DNA of 64,000 nucleotides from Sphingomonadales bacterium 32-65-25 (lineage in GTDB: Bacteria; Pseudomonadota; Alphaproteobacteria; Sphingomonadales; Sphingomonadaceae). A program made the position numbers and the translations under genes. The DNA is taken from assembly GCA_002280855.1 (NCBI GenBank), contig NCEU01000001.1, positions 372,001 to 436,000 on the forward strand, written 5' to 3'. Under the pieces are notes generated by a model. The model saw only the letters and a program-made list of their open reading frames with translations, made no database searches and was not told the origin of the DNA. Of the stretch, positions 27,303 to 37,612 are shown one piece after another. Every line of letters starts with the position of its first letter. The stretch's first letter is position 1.

Positions 27303-29342
27303 ATGTATAGTGAGCGCAATAGAAGCGGGTGGGCCGCCCTGTCCAGCATATCGGTGGTATTGGCCGCCCCCGTGGCCGCGCAAACGCTCGATGCCGCCAC
27401 CATCGCGCGCTATCAGGCGCGGCTGGCCGACAATGAAAGCGGGCGCTTCAACCAGTTTTCGGGTGCGCCGTTGTCCGGCGCACAGGCGGTGCCGGTGTTG
27501 GAAGAGGTGGTGACATGGGACCGCCTGCGGCGCGAAGCCTACAGGGCAAGTTTCAGCGACTATGCCGCCTTCCTGGCGGGCCATGCCGATTGGCCGGCAT
27601 CCAGCACCATCCGTCGGCTGGCCGAACGCAGCATCGGCGACGACACGCCAGCCGATCAGATCGTTCGCCATTTTGCGCGCGTGGCTCCACTCACGGCCGA
27701 GGGTAAATGGCGCTACGCCGAAGCACTGGTCACCAGCGGACAGGCAGGCACAGCCGCAACCTGGGCGCGCGACGCCTGGGATTCCGCCGGGCTGGATGAC
27801 GTGCAGGAAGCCCGGCTGCTGGCGAAATTTGGCGATCGGCTGCGCCCCGAAGATCATGCCAGCCGCATGGACCGGCTGCTGTGGGCCGATCGCATCACGC
27901 CGGCGGGGCGCATGCTGGCCCGTGTCGATACCGATACCCGCCTGTGGGCGCTGGCCCGCATCGCCTTGAAACGAGGTGCACCCGATGTGGCCGCCCGCAT
28001 GGCCGTGGTGCCGGATCGTCTGCGGCGCGAGGCCGGGCTTGTGCTGGACGAGGCGCAATGGCTGATCCGTACGGGCCGCACCGCCGAAGGCCACGCGCTG
28101 CTGGCGGGCCCCGCCACGCCGCGCGTGTCTGGCGGACTGCTCACCATCGGGCTGGAAAGCTGGCTGAAGAAGCGTCTCGAGATCGGCCGGGCGCTGTGGC
28201 GGGCCGGCAATATGGAGCGAGCCCGCGCCGTGCTGGCCGGGCATGGTTTGGACGCCGCGCGCATGGCGACGCGGCCCGTGGCGGAGCGGTCAGCGCTGCT
28301 CGATGCCGAATGGCTGGCCGGTTGGCTCGCCCTGCGCCGCCTGAACCAGCCTGCTGTGGCCCTCACCCATTTCCGTGCCGCCCGCGCCGTCGCGCAAACG
28401 CCGATCAGCCAGACGCGGGGCGATTATTGGGCCGGCCGCGCCGCCGAAGCTGCTGGCCAGCGCGATTCCGCACGGCAATATTATGCAGCCGCCGCGCGTC
28501 AACCGGATTATTTCTATGGCCAACTCGCCGCCGAGCGGCTGGGCCAGCCATTGGCGTTGGCGGGCCGCCCCCTGCCCGCAGCGGACAGCAACAGCGCGAA
28601 CAATTTCCGCGCCGAACAGCGGGTGCGAGCCATCTTTGCGCTGGCCGATGTCGATCGCGCCCGCCAGACCATCTTTCTGAAGCAACTTGCCGACACCGCC
28701 GAAACCCCGCAGCGCGCCGCGCTGGTGGCCGGCCTGGCCGGGCCATTGAACCGCCCCGATGCCGGGGTGCATGCCGGCAAGGCGGTGCGCGACACGGCAG
28801 AACTGGCGCTGATCTCCGCAGCCTTCCCGGTGCTGCCGCTGCCCGAAAACTTGGCTTCACGCTTCACCATCATCCACGCCATCGCCCGCCAGGAAAGCCA
28901 GTTCGATCGCACGGCACGCTCAAGCGCCAATGCGCTCGGCCTGATGCAGCTGGTGCCGGCGACGGCGGCGGAACAGGCGCAGAAAATGGGTCTGCCGGCC
29001 AGCCCGGCCAGCCGGCTGACTCAGGATCCGGTGTGGAATGTCACCCTGGGCAGCGGCTTCATCGAGCGGCTGCGCGCCAACTATGGCGGCTCCGCACCGC
29101 TGGCGGTGGCGGCCTATAATGCCGGGCCGGGCAATGTGCGCCGCTTCCTCACCCAGATTGGTGATCCGCGTGAGCGAGACGTGATCGACTGGATCGAGAG
29201 CATCCCCTTTTCCGAAACCCGCAACTATGTGCAGCGCGTGCTGGAAAATGCCGTGGTCTATGAAACGCTCTATCCGGAACGGGCGGTGACCAAGGGGCCG
29301 AACCGGCTGAGCGAATGGCTGGGCAAGGACACGCCGGGGTAG
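27303..29342 (+). CDS. slt: Soluble lytic murein transglycosylase
   Basis: A 679-residue periplasmic enzyme that cleaves peptidoglycan to anhydromuropeptides. A signal peptide (hydrophobic stretch AALSSISVVLAAPVAAQ) is followed by a long helical, alanine-rich superhelix region and a C-terminal SLT domain: catalytic Glu531 in AIARQESQF, then GLMQLVPATA, AYNAGPGNVRRF and IPFSETRNYVQRV. The start at 27303 (ATG) is preferred over the TTG at 27267, which would add twelve residues and overlap the start of dapA. It is the better match to E. coli Slt70 of the two transglycosylases here. Confidence 0.9.
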   Translation: MYSERNRSGWAALSSISVVLAAPVAAQTLDAATIARYQARLADNESGRFNQFSGAPLSGAQAVPVLEEVVTWDRLRREAYRASFSDYAAFLAGHADWPASSTIRRLAERSIGDDTPADQIVRHFARVAPLTAEGKWRYAEALVTSGQAGTAATWARDAWDSAGLDDVQEARLLAKFGDRLRPEDHASRMDRLLWADRITPAGRMLARVDTDTRLWALARIALKRGAPDVAARMAVVPDRLRREAGLVLDEAQWLIRTGRTAEGHALLAGPATPRVSGGLLTIGLESWLKKRLEIGRALWRAGNMERARAVLAGHGLDAARMATRPVAERSALLDAEWLAGWLALRRLNQPAVALTHFRAARAVAQTPISQTRGDYWAGRAAEAAGQRDSARQYYAAAARQPDYFYGQLAAERLGQPLALAGRPLPAADSNSANNFRAEQRVRAIFALADVDRARQTIFLKQLADTAETPQRAALVAGLAGPLNRPDAGVHAGKAVRDTAELALISAAFPVLPLPENLASRFTIIHAIARQESQFDRTARSSANALGLMQLVPATAAEQAQKMGLPASPASRLTQDPVWNVTLGSGFIERLRANYGGSAPLAVAAYNAGPGNVRRFLTQIGDPRERDVIDWIESIPFSETRNYVQRVLENAVVYETLYPERAVTKGPNRLSEWLGKDTPG

Positions 29343-29351
29343 CGTGGAAGC

Positions 29352-30140
29352 TCAGTCGAGCTTCTTCCCCAGCGCCTTCTCCGCGATCTTCACAAGTTCC
29401 GCATCCGGCTCCGGCCAGCTGAGGTCAACGCCAGCACCCAACGCATCGCAGATGATTTCCAGGCTGCGCACCCGCGCCCATTTCTTGTCATTGGCCGCCA
29501 CCACGTGCCACGGCGCGTGCGGCGGCGAGCATTCACGGAACATGTCATGGTAAGCGGCCATATACTCCGCCCGCTTTGACCGGTTGTGGTAATCGTCGGT
29601 GCCAGTCTTCCAGCGCTTCCACGGCGTCTTGATCCGCTCTTCGAGGCGCTTGTCCTGCTCGGCCTGGGTGGTGTGCAGGAAGATCTTCACCAGCCGCACG
29701 CCATCGGCGAGCAACAGCGCCTCAAACTCGTTGATTTCCTTGTAGGCCTCGCGCCAACGCGGTTCCGGCGTGAAGCCATCCACCCGTTCAACCAGAACGC
29801 GGCCATACCAGGTGCGATCGTAGATCGAGATTTCGCGATTGCCCGGCAGCCGTTGCCAGAAGCGCCACAGATAATGCCGCGCCGCTTCCTCGCGCGTGGG
29901 CGCCGAGATCGACCAGACCTTGCAGAAACGCGGATCGAGCGTCGAGACCATGCGCGAGATCAGCCCGCCCTTGCCAGCGGCGTCCCAGCCTTCGATGGCA
30001 ACGATGCCTTTCAGCCCGTGCGCGATATAGGCGGCCTGGATCAGCTCCAGCCGGTGCTGCAACGCTTCCATCTGCGTTTCATAATCGCCGCGCGGCAGAT
30101 CATGATCGATTTCGAAATCGGCGAGATTGTGCGGGCTCAT
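29352..30140 (-). CDS. ppk2: Polyphosphate kinase 2 family protein
   Basis: A 262-residue, single-domain PPK2. Walker A is EGWDAAGKGG, the lid/Walker B region is IYDRTWYGRVLVERVDGF, and the C-terminal block HVVAANDKKWARVRSLEII is typical of the family. It should transfer phosphate between polyphosphate and nucleotides, commonly phosphorylating nucleoside mono- or diphosphates; the substrate class cannot be fixed from the sequence. The start at 30140 (MSPHNLADFEIDHDLP) is preferred over 30176. A PPK1-type kinase and an exopolyphosphatase lie within 8 kb. It converges with slt and lies 43 bases after aspS. Confidence 0.9.
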   Translation of the reverse strand: MSPHNLADFEIDHDLPRGDYETQMEALQHRLELIQAAYIAHGLKGIVAIEGWDAAGKGGLISRMVSTLDPRFCKVWSISAPTREEAARHYLWRFWQRLPGNREISIYDRTWYGRVLVERVDGFTPEPRWREAYKEINEFEALLLADGVRLVKIFLHTTQAEQDKRLEERIKTPWKRWKTGTDDYHNRSKRAEYMAAYHDMFRECSPPHAPWHVVAANDKKWARVRSLEIICDALGAGVDLSWPEPDAELVKIAEKALGKKLD

Positions 30141-30183
30141 GGCCGGCAGGCTGGCAGCCCGCCGGCATGGAGGCAAGCCCTGC

Positions 30184-31965
30184 TTAGTCGACGATGCGGA
30201 TATGCAGCTCGCGCAGTTGCTTCAGCGTCGCTGGCGCCGGCGCGTTCATCATCAGGTCTTCGGCCTTCTGCGTCATCGGGAAGACAATGACTTCGCGGAT
30301 GTTGGGTTCATCGGCAATCAGCATCACCATGCGGTCCACACCCGGCGCCGAGCCACCGTGCGGCGGCGCGCCGAACTTGAAGGCGTTGATCATGCCGGAG
30401 AAGTTGGCATCCACCTGTTCCTGGGTGTAGCCGGCGATTTCGAATGCCTTGTACATGATGTCCGGGCGATGGTTGCGGATGGCGCCCGACGACAGTTCCA
30501 CGCCGTTGCAGACGATATCGTACTGGAATGCCTTGATGGTCAGCGGATCCTGGGTCTCCAGCGCTTCCAGTTCGCCCTGCGGCATCGAGAACGGGTTGTG
30601 GCTGAAGTCGATCTTCTTGGCGTCTTCGTCGTACTCGAACATCGGGAAATCGACGATCCAGCAGAATTTGTAGGCGTTCTGCTCGATCAGGCCCAATTCG
30701 GTGCCGATGCGGGTACGGGCGAGCCCGGCCAGCTTGGCCGCCTGGGCTTCCTTGCCGGCGGCGAAGAAACAGCCATCATCCGGGCCAAGGCCGAGCGCCT
30801 CATAGAGCGCCAGCATGCCTTCCTCGCCATGGTTCTTGGCGATGGGGCCACCGAACTCGCCGCCCTTGCGGGTGACATAGCCGAGGCCGGCATAGCCTTC
30901 GCTGCGCGCCCATTCGTTCATGTCATCAAAGAATTTGCGGCTCTTGTCAGCCGTGCCCGGCGCCGGGATGGCGCGCACGACGTTGCCGCTTTCCACCATC
31001 TTGGCGAACAGGCCAAAGCCCGAACCAACAAAGTGGCTGCCCACATCGCTGATGACGATCGGGTTGCGCAGGTCAGGCTTGTCGTTGCCGTACTTCAGCA
31101 TTGATTCCGCATAGGGAATGCGCGGGAACGCGCCCTTGGTAACCGCCCACGGATCACGGCCGCCGAAGCCGGAGAACTCCTCGAACACGCCGGCCAGCAC
31201 GGGTTCGATGGCGGCGAACACGTCTTCCTGGGTGACAAAGCTCATCTCGAAATCGAGCTGATAAAACTCACCCGGCGAACGGTCCGCACGGGCGTCTTCA
31301 TCGCGGAAGCAGGGCGCGATCTGGAAATAGCGATCGAAGCCCGCCACCATCAGCAGCTGTTTGAACATCTGCGGCGCTTGGGGAAGCGCATAGAATTTCC
31401 CCGGATGCACGCGGCTGGGCACCAGATAATCGCGCGCGCCCTCCGGGCTGCTCGCCGTCAGGATCGGCGTCTGGAATTCCATGAACCCTTGATCGATCAT
31501 GCGGCGGCGCAGCGACGAAATCACATTGCTGCGCAGCATGATGTTCTGGTGCAAGCGGTCGCGACGCAGATCGAGGAAGCGATACTTCAGGCGGATATCT
31601 TCGGGATATTCGGCCTCACCGGCCACCGGCATCGGCAGTTCATCGGCGGTGGACTGGATGGTGATATCCTTGGCGCGCACTTCCACTTCGCCGGTGGGCA
31701 GCCGGCTGTTGATGGCGCCGCCTTCGCGCAGCACGACATCACCAATGATGGTGACCACCGATTCCACCCGGATGCGGTCCAGCACCGGGAACGCCGGCGA
31801 CGACGGGCCGGCGACGATCTGGGTCAGGCCATGGTGATCGCGCAGATCGATGAACAGCACGCCGCCATGATCGCGCTTGCGGTGGACCCAGCCCGACAGT
31901 TTGACCGTCTGGCCGGCATCGGCGGCGCGCAGGGCGGCGCAGTTGTGGGTGCGGTAAGCGTGCAT
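30184..31965 (-). CDS. aspS: Aspartate--tRNA ligase, probably non-discriminating
   Basis: A 593-residue bacterial-type AspRS: N-terminal anticodon-binding OB fold ([20 protein letters not shown]), class II catalytic core with motif 2 [15 protein letters not shown], an inserted GAD domain in the middle and motif 3 [13 protein letters not shown] near the end. His33 in RDHGG is the residue reported to mark non-discriminating AspRS enzymes, which also charge tRNA-Asn and need GatCAB; that partner is not in the window, so the type is an inference. The start at 31965 ([13 protein letters not shown]) matches the family N-terminus. It is divergent from rnd. Confidence 0.95.
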   Translation of the reverse strand: MHAYRTHNCAALRAADAGQTVKLSGWVHRKRDHGGVLFIDLRDHHGLTQIVAGPSSPAFPVLDRIRVESVVTIIGDVVLREGGAINSRLPTGEVEVRAKDITIQSTADELPMPVAGEAEYPEDIRLKYRFLDLRRDRLHQNIMLRSNVISSLRRRMIDQGFMEFQTPILTASSPEGARDYLVPSRVHPGKFYALPQAPQMFKQLLMVAGFDRYFQIAPCFRDEDARADRSPGEFYQLDFEMSFVTQEDVFAAIEPVLAGVFEEFSGFGGRDPWAVTKGAFPRIPYAESMLKYGNDKPDLRNPIVISDVGSHFVGSGFGLFAKMVESGNVVRAIPAPGTADKSRKFFDDMNEWARSEGYAGLGYVTRKGGEFGGPIAKNHGEEGMLALYEALGLGPDDGCFFAAGKEAQAAKLAGLARTRIGTELGLIEQNAYKFCWIVDFPMFEYDEDAKKIDFSHNPFSMPQGELEALETQDPLTIKAFQYDIVCNGVELSSGAIRNHRPDIMYKAFEIAGYTQEQVDANFSGMINAFKFGAPPHGGSAPGVDRMVMLIADEPNIREVIVFPMTQKAEDLMMNAPAPATLKQLRELHIRIVD

Positions 31966-32056
31966 TTTTCCGTGTTCCGGCAACTTTGTTTTGAAGGGCG
32001 GCTAGCACACGTCATTCACCGCTTTGTCAAGCGGCGAGATTGGAGTAACGGGCCCC

Positions 32057-33226
32057 ATGCTGATTCATCCGCTGGTGACGGACACCGCGACTCTCGAACA
32101 ACTTTGCGCCCGCTGGGCTACCGCTGATTTCGTCGCGGTTGATACCGAGTTCATGCGCGAGAGCACCTATTACCCCGATCTGTGCCTGGTGCAGGTGGCC
32201 TGCCCGAACGAAGCCGCCGCCATCGATCCCAAGAGCCCCGATCTCGATCTGGCGCCGCTGCTGAAGCTGCTGGTGGAAGAACCGGTGCTGAAGGTGTTCC
32301 ACGCCGGCGGCCAGGATCTGGAAATCATCTACAATCTCACCGGCAAGACGCCGCAGCCGCTGTTTGATACCCAGATCGCCGCCATGGCGCTGGGGCTGGG
32401 CGAACAGATTGGCTACACCAACCTGGTGGCGGCCTATGCCAACATCCAGGTGGATAAGGGCGCCCGCTTCACCGATTGGGCGCGCCGGCCACTGAACGAT
32501 CGCCAGATCGATTATGCCATCGGCGATGTCACCCACCTGGCCCAGCTGTTCCCCCGCATGGTGGAAAAATTGCGCCGCACCGGCCGCGGCGAGTGGCTGG
32601 ACGATGAAATGGCGCGCGCGTCTGATCCCGCTACCTATGCCAATGATCCGGAACGCGCCTGGCTGCGGCTGCGGCTGCCCAGCCGCAAGGCCGATGTGCT
32701 GGGCCGGCTGAAGGCGCTGGCGCGCTGGCGCGAACTGGAAGCGCAAGACAAGGATGTGCCGCGCGGTCGCATCGTGAAAGACGAAACGCTGGCCGATCTC
32801 GCCTCCTCCCCGCCCCGCGCCCAAACCGATCTGGCCAAGGTGCGCGGGCTTTCGGCGGCGTGGGGCGGCAATGCCATCGGCGCCAGGCTGATGGCAGCGC
32901 TGGAAGATGCGCCACCGCTGGAAGCCGACGAAATGCCGGCGCGCGAGCCGCAGCGGCCCGGCCTGTCATCCGAAGGCGCGCTGATCGCCGATCTGCTCAA
33001 GCTGCTGCTCAAGATCCGCGCCAAGGAAGCCGGCGTCGCGCCGCGCCTGATCGTGCGTGCCGATGATCTGGAACTGCTCGCCGCCGGCCAGCGCCATGGG
33101 CTGGATGTGCTGCGGGGCTGGCGGCACGAAATCTTCGGCGCCGATGCACTGGCGCTGGTGGAAGGCCGGCTGGGCTTTGCCGTCACCGACGGCAAATTGA
33201 AGATGAGCCAGCTGAGCGGCGATTAA
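32057..33226 (+). CDS. rnd: Ribonuclease D
   Basis: A 389-residue 3'-5' exoribonuclease that trims tRNA and other small RNA precursors. The DEDDy motifs are present: VAVDTEFMRES, FHAGGQDLEIIYN and DYAIGDVTHL with the Tyr and final Asp. An HRDC domain follows at about 205-285 (WRELEAQDKDVPRGRIVKDE). The ATG at 32057 is chosen over an in-frame TTG at 32024; TTGGAG lies about eleven bases upstream. The stop codon overlaps that of the convergent ppx gene. Confidence 0.95.
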   Translation: MLIHPLVTDTATLEQLCARWATADFVAVDTEFMRESTYYPDLCLVQVACPNEAAAIDPKSPDLDLAPLLKLLVEEPVLKVFHAGGQDLEIIYNLTGKTPQPLFDTQIAAMALGLGEQIGYTNLVAAYANIQVDKGARFTDWARRPLNDRQIDYAIGDVTHLAQLFPRMVEKLRRTGRGEWLDDEMARASDPATYANDPERAWLRLRLPSRKADVLGRLKALARWRELEAQDKDVPRGRIVKDETLADLASSPPRAQTDLAKVRGLSAAWGGNAIGARLMAALEDAPPLEADEMPAREPQRPGLSSEGALIADLLKLLLKIRAKEAGVAPRLIVRADDLELLAAGQRHGLDVLRGWRHEIFGADALALVEGRLGFAVTDGKLKMSQLSGD

Positions 33227-34767
33227 TCCAGTTCCAGCCGCGGCGTGAGGTTCAGCGCCCCGCCCAGCAATTTCAGCCGGCGCTGCACCGCATCACCACC
33301 CGCCAGATCGGCGTGGGACTGGCCCAACCGCAGCATCAGCGTGTCGCCATGGCGCTCCAGCCGGCTTGCCGCCAGGCCCACGGCGGTGCCACCAGTCAAG
33401 CGTTGGCCCAAGCGCAGCGCCAGGCCCCAGGCGCGGGCGCGCACCAGCAGCGGCACCGGAGCCAGCGCAATCAAGGTGCTCATCACCGGCGCTTCCGGAT
33501 CGCCGCCGAAGCAATAATGCAGGGCACAGGCCAGCGCCGCGCGTTCGGCGGCCGTCACAGCCACCCAATTGCCGTGCAGCGCTACGTCCACGCCGCGTTC
33601 CGGCCGGAAATCCGGGTGGGCACGCCAGGCGATGTCCGACAGCAGGCACGCCGCCAGCCGCAGCCGACGGTCGCCGGCGGGTTCATCTGCGAACAGCGGG
33701 TCCATCCAGTCGAACAGCATGTCGCCATGTTCGGCAAAACGACCCTGGCGGGCACCTTCGGCGCGGGCGGCGGTGATCAGCGGATCAAGCGCCTGATCCT
33801 GCGGCGACAGATCAGCATACAGCAGCCCTTCGCGCAGGCCGAAGCCCGACGCGATGACACTGGACGATCCCAATTTCTTCACCACCGCCGCCAGCAGCAT
33901 CGCCGCGCCCGGCAGCGACGGCAGCCGCGAGGTGGACAGGTGCGGCACCGCCTTCAGCGTGGCGAGTTCGGTGTGCGACAGGCTGCGAAACAATTTGCCC
34001 GGCGCCGTTGCCGGCATTTCATACTGGTGGACGATCGGCAGTGGATGGCCCGTCATCCAGATGTGGATTTGCGCCAGCGCCCGCCACGATCCGCCCACCA
34101 TGTAAAAGGGCTTGCCCTTGCCTTCGCCCGACCATTCTACCTTGTCGAGCGCCTTGGCGATGAACGGCCCCAGCGCGCGGCGATCGCGCTTGCGTACCGC
34201 ATCCAGCCGCAGCGCACCGATCGGCAACGATATGCGGTTGCCCATCTCGCCGCCCGACACGCGGATCAATTCCAGGCTGCCGCCGCCCAGATCGCCGACC
34301 ACGCCATCGGCAAAGGGAATGCCCGAAACCAGGCCCATTGCGGCGCCGCGCGCTTCGGCTTCCCCATCGATCACCTCGATCATCAGCCCGCATTCGGCGG
34401 CGACCCGATTGATGAAATCCTGCCCATTCTTCGCCTCGCGCACGGCAGCAGTGGCGACGGTGCGCACGTTGGCGACGCCCATCGCCCGCACCAGCGCGGC
34501 AAAGCGGCGAAGTCCGGCCACGGCCACATTCATGGCGTTGTCGCTTAACCGGCCATTGGCAGCGATCCCGCGACCCAGCCCGGCCATGACTTTTTCGTTG
34601 AACATCGTTTCCGGCATGCGGGTGCGGCCGTGATAGACGACAAGCCGGATCGAATTGCTGCCGATGTCGATGATGGCGCAGCGGTCATCACCAACCGGCG
34701 CCGGTACCGGGCTTAGCCCAACCTTGCGCGCCAGGTTGAGCACGGGTTCAGGCAAGCCCGGCGGCAT
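33223..34767 (-). CDS. ppx: Exopolyphosphatase (Ppx/GppA family)
   Basis: A 514-residue ASKHA-fold phosphatase: [14 protein letters not shown] is the first phosphate-binding loop, [18 protein letters not shown] the second, with the catalytic acid in [14 protein letters not shown]. The C-terminal half resembles the HD-like region of long Ppx proteins. It should remove terminal phosphate from polyphosphate, and possibly from pppGpp. Its start lies within the 3' end of ppk (20-base overlap), so synthesis and breakdown of polyphosphate are translationally linked. Confidence 0.93.
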   Translation of the reverse strand: MPPGLPEPVLNLARKVGLSPVPAPVGDDRCAIIDIGSNSIRLVVYHGRTRMPETMFNEKVMAGLGRGIAANGRLSDNAMNVAVAGLRRFAALVRAMGVANVRTVATAAVREAKNGQDFINRVAAECGLMIEVIDGEAEARGAAMGLVSGIPFADGVVGDLGGGSLELIRVSGGEMGNRISLPIGALRLDAVRKRDRRALGPFIAKALDKVEWSGEGKGKPFYMVGGSWRALAQIHIWMTGHPLPIVHQYEMPATAPGKLFRSLSHTELATLKAVPHLSTSRLPSLPGAAMLLAAVVKKLGSSSVIASGFGLREGLLYADLSPQDQALDPLITAARAEGARQGRFAEHGDMLFDWMDPLFADEPAGDRRLRLAACLLSDIAWRAHPDFRPERGVDVALHGNWVAVTAAERAALACALHYCFGGDPEAPVMSTLIALAPVPLLVRARAWGLALRLGQRLTGGTAVGLAASRLERHGDTLMLRLGQSHADLAGGDAVQRRLKLLGGALNLTPRLELD

Positions 34768-36949
34768 CGCTCTGCTCGCTCAGGTCCTCTTCCTCGTCCG
34801 GCAGCATCAGCACCGGCACGGCCTTTGCGTCCTTCATCTGGCCGCGCCCCGACAGCGAGGGATTGGTCATGAAATAGCGGTGCAGGTTGAACGGCTCCTC
34901 GCGGTCGTCGGCCACGCGCGTGTAACGACCGTCGGCCCCGAGTTCCCAGCTCTGCTGATTGTCCTTCAGATTGGCCAGCATGACCTGGTTCAGCACCTGG
35001 GCGTGAACGGTCGGGTTCTCGATCGGCACCATGATCTCCACGCGGCGATCAAGGTTGCGCGGCATCCAGTCTGCGGAACTGATGAACACCTTGGCATGGC
35101 GGCTGGGCAGTTCGTGGCCGCCGCTGAACACGCAGATACGGCTGTGTTCAAGAAAGCGGCCGATCACGGACTTCACCCGGATATTGTCCGAAAGGCCGGG
35201 CACGCCCGGTTTCAGGCAGCAGATGCCGCGTATGATCAGATCAATCTCCACGCCCGCCGCGCTGGCTTCGTAAAGCTTCTCGATGATGCCGGCATCCACC
35301 AGGCTGTTCAGCTTCACCCAGATGGCGGCAGGCCGCCCCTTTTTGGCATGGGCGATTTCCTCGTCGATCAGGCCATAAAGCCGGCTGCGCATGGCCAGCG
35401 GCGCCATCGCCAGCTTTTCCAGCCGGGTCGGTTGCACGTAACCGGTGATGTAGTTCATCACCTGCGCCGCATCGCGCGCCAGCAGCGGATCAGCGGTGAA
35501 GAACGACAGATCGGTATAGATGCGCGCCGTGATCGGATGATAATTGCCGGTGCCGAAATGCACATAGGTGCGGATCGCCGCCCCTTCGCGCCGGACCACC
35601 ATGCTCAGCTTGGCGTGCGTTTTCCATTCCACAAAACCATAAACGACTTGCACGCCGGCGCGTTCCAATTCGCTGGCCCAGCGAATATTCTGCTCCTCGT
35701 CAAAGCGGGCCTTCAGTTCGACCACCGCTGTCACCGATTTGCCGGCTTCGGCGGCATCGATCAGGGCGCGCACGATCGGGCTGTTCTTGCCGGCGCGATA
35801 CAGCGTCTGCTTGATGGCGATCACATCGGGATCGGCCGCAGCCTGGCGCAGGAAGGCCAACACCACTTCAAAGCTCTCATAGGGGTGATGAACCACCAGA
35901 TCCTTGCTGCGGATGGCCGCAAAGCAATCACCGCCATGTTCGCGGATGCGCTCCGGAAAGCGCGGCGTGTGCGGTTCGAACTTCAGATCTGGCCGGTCTT
36001 CCTCGACCAGCAGTGCCAGATCATTGATGCCCAGCACGCCCGAAACCAGGATGGTGTCGCGATCGTCCACGCCCAACTGGCTCTTCACCAGCATCAGCAG
36101 GCCGGGCGGGGCGTTTTCTTCCATGGTGAGATGGATCACCTCGCCGCGGCGGCGGCGCTTCAGCGCGGTCTGGTAAAAGCGCACCAGATCTTCGGCTTCT
36201 TCTTCCACTTCGATATCGGAATCACGGATCACCCGGAAAGCGCCATCGCCGACCAGATCATAGCCGGGGAACAATTGATCAAAGAACGCCCGGATGGTGT
36301 TTTCCAGGCTGATCCAACGCACCGTGCCGCCGCTGCGCCCATTGCCCGGCAACCGAATGAAGCGCGGCAGCATCGCCGGCAGCATCAGCAGCGCGCGCAG
36401 CAGTTCATCGTCGGACTGGCGGCGCAGTTCGAGGATGAGCGAAAAGCCCTTGTTGGGGATGAACGGGAACGGGTGCGCCGGATCGATCGCCTGCGGGGTA
36501 AGCACCGGGAAAATCTGATCGAGGAAATGCGTCTGCAGCCAGTCCCGCTCCGCCTTGGTGAGTTTCCCGGCGGTGATGACGTGAAAATCGGTGCGCGCCA
36601 GCTCCTTGGTCAGCAGGCTCCATACCCGCTGCTGTTCTTCCATCAGGTGATCGGCCTGTTCGGCAATGGCGACCAGCTGTTGCGCCGGGGTCATGCCCTC
36701 CGCGCTCACCGTTTCGATACTGGCCTGAACCTGGCCGCGCAGGCCGGCGACGCGCACCATGAAAAACTCATCGAGGTTGTTGCCTGAAATCGACAGAAAA
36801 CGCAGCCGTTCCAGCAACGGGTGGGTGCGGTTCATGGCTTCGGCCAGCACCCGTTCGTTGAACGACAGCCACGACAGCTCGCGGTTGAAATAGCGCTCGC
36901 TGGCCGGAATGGCAGGTGCAACAAGCGGGGTGGGAGCAGATGTGGGCAT
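34748..36949 (-). CDS. ppk: Polyphosphate kinase 1
   Basis: A 733-residue kinase that builds polyphosphate from ATP. The N-terminus has [36 protein letters not shown] follows. The phosphohistidine residue is expected in [11 protein letters not shown] and a second conserved His in [10 protein letters not shown]. The C-terminal domain has [20 protein letters not shown]. The start at 36949 (MPTSAPTP) is preferred to 36970 because the residues before it are not conserved. It stands 51 bases after hdaA and overlaps ppx. Confidence 0.96.
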   Translation of the reverse strand: MPTSAPTPLVAPAIPASERYFNRELSWLSFNERVLAEAMNRTHPLLERLRFLSISGNNLDEFFMVRVAGLRGQVQASIETVSAEGMTPAQQLVAIAEQADHLMEEQQRVWSLLTKELARTDFHVITAGKLTKAERDWLQTHFLDQIFPVLTPQAIDPAHPFPFIPNKGFSLILELRRQSDDELLRALLMLPAMLPRFIRLPGNGRSGGTVRWISLENTIRAFFDQLFPGYDLVGDGAFRVIRDSDIEVEEEAEDLVRFYQTALKRRRRGEVIHLTMEENAPPGLLMLVKSQLGVDDRDTILVSGVLGINDLALLVEEDRPDLKFEPHTPRFPERIREHGGDCFAAIRSKDLVVHHPYESFEVVLAFLRQAAADPDVIAIKQTLYRAGKNSPIVRALIDAAEAGKSVTAVVELKARFDEEQNIRWASELERAGVQVVYGFVEWKTHAKLSMVVRREGAAIRTYVHFGTGNYHPITARIYTDLSFFTADPLLARDAAQVMNYITGYVQPTRLEKLAMAPLAMRSRLYGLIDEEIAHAKKGRPAAIWVKLNSLVDAGIIEKLYEASAAGVEIDLIIRGICCLKPGVPGLSDNIRVKSVIGRFLEHSRICVFSGGHELPSRHAKVFISSADWMPRNLDRRVEIMVPIENPTVHAQVLNQVMLANLKDNQQSWELGADGRYTRVADDREEPFNLHRYFMTNPSLSGRGQMKDAKAVPVLMLPDEEEDLSEQSDAAGLA

Positions 36950-37000
36950 GGCCACAGCCTTAGCCCGCAACGCGCCTTCTGGGTAGAGGGACGGGCGGTT

Positions 37001-37612
37001 CTAAAACCCGAATTCGCCCTGCCCGTCCACCACTTCGCGGGCCAACGGGATGGTGATGGCGCGCCGGCGGGCCAGCGCGGCGGCATCAAGCGCGTCCACC
37101 ACGGCCTGCGCCGTCACCAGGCTGCGTTCGATGCGCACCACCAGCCAGCGGATCAGATCATCGCCCACCTTTATCCCGCGTTCGGCAAACAGCTTGGCCA
37201 GTACGGCGGCCAGCAGTTCATCATCCGGTTCCCCCAACCGCACCAGCGGCGTGGCGGCCAGCCGGCTGGCCAGATCGGGCAGGCCGTGGCCCCAGTCACG
37301 CGGGGCCAGCGGGCTAGTGAGCAACAACGGCGTCTCGCGGCTGGCGGCGTTCCAGGCGTGAAACAGGCGTTCCGGGTCTTCGGCCTCGGCGCCTTCGATC
37401 ACGCTGGCCCGGTGATGGGCAGCGAACCAGCGCGCCAGATGAGTCTTGCCGCTGCCGGCCGGGCCAACAACCAACGTCACCGGCACCGGCCACAGGCCGG
37501 GCGCTGCCAGCCAAGCTGCCGCCGCGCGATTGGCTTCGGTGATGGCGAGACGGTCCGGGCTGAGATCAGCCGGCCAGGCCAGCGGCAACGCCGGTTCGGG
37601 CGCCTGCGTCAT
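37001..37612 (-). CDS. hdaA: HdaA-like DnaA-related regulator of replication initiation
   Basis: A 203-residue AAA+ protein with a P-loop GPAGSGKTHLARW and a DnaA/Hda-type C-terminal lid (DDLIRWLVVRIERSLVTAQAVV) but no DnaA DNA-binding domain IV. LTSPLAPRDWGHGLPDLASR matches the sensor region of HdaA. It should promote ATP hydrolysis by DnaA together with the sliding clamp, limiting re-initiation. The stretch between Walker A and the acidic Walker-B-like segment (VIEGAEAEDPERLF) is short for the family. Its start overlaps the upstream gene by four bases (ATGA). Confidence 0.82.
   Translation of the reverse strand: MTQAPEPALPLAWPADLSPDRLAITEANRAAAAWLAAPGLWPVPVTLVVGPAGSGKTHLARWFAAHHRASVIEGAEAEDPERLFHAWNAASRETPLLLTSPLAPRDWGHGLPDLASRLAATPLVRLGEPDDELLAAVLAKLFAERGIKVGDDLIRWLVVRIERSLVTAQAVVDALDAAALARRRAITIPLAREVVDGQGEFGF

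Noticed and set aside
32024..32056. TTG start for rnd, eleven residues longer
   Set aside because: The added residues are not part of the RNase D family and the ATG at 32057 leads straight into conserved sequence.
34655..36787. 710-codon open frame on the plus strand
   Set aside because: Shadow of ppk on the opposite strand; translation has no domain and is Arg/His/Gln-rich.
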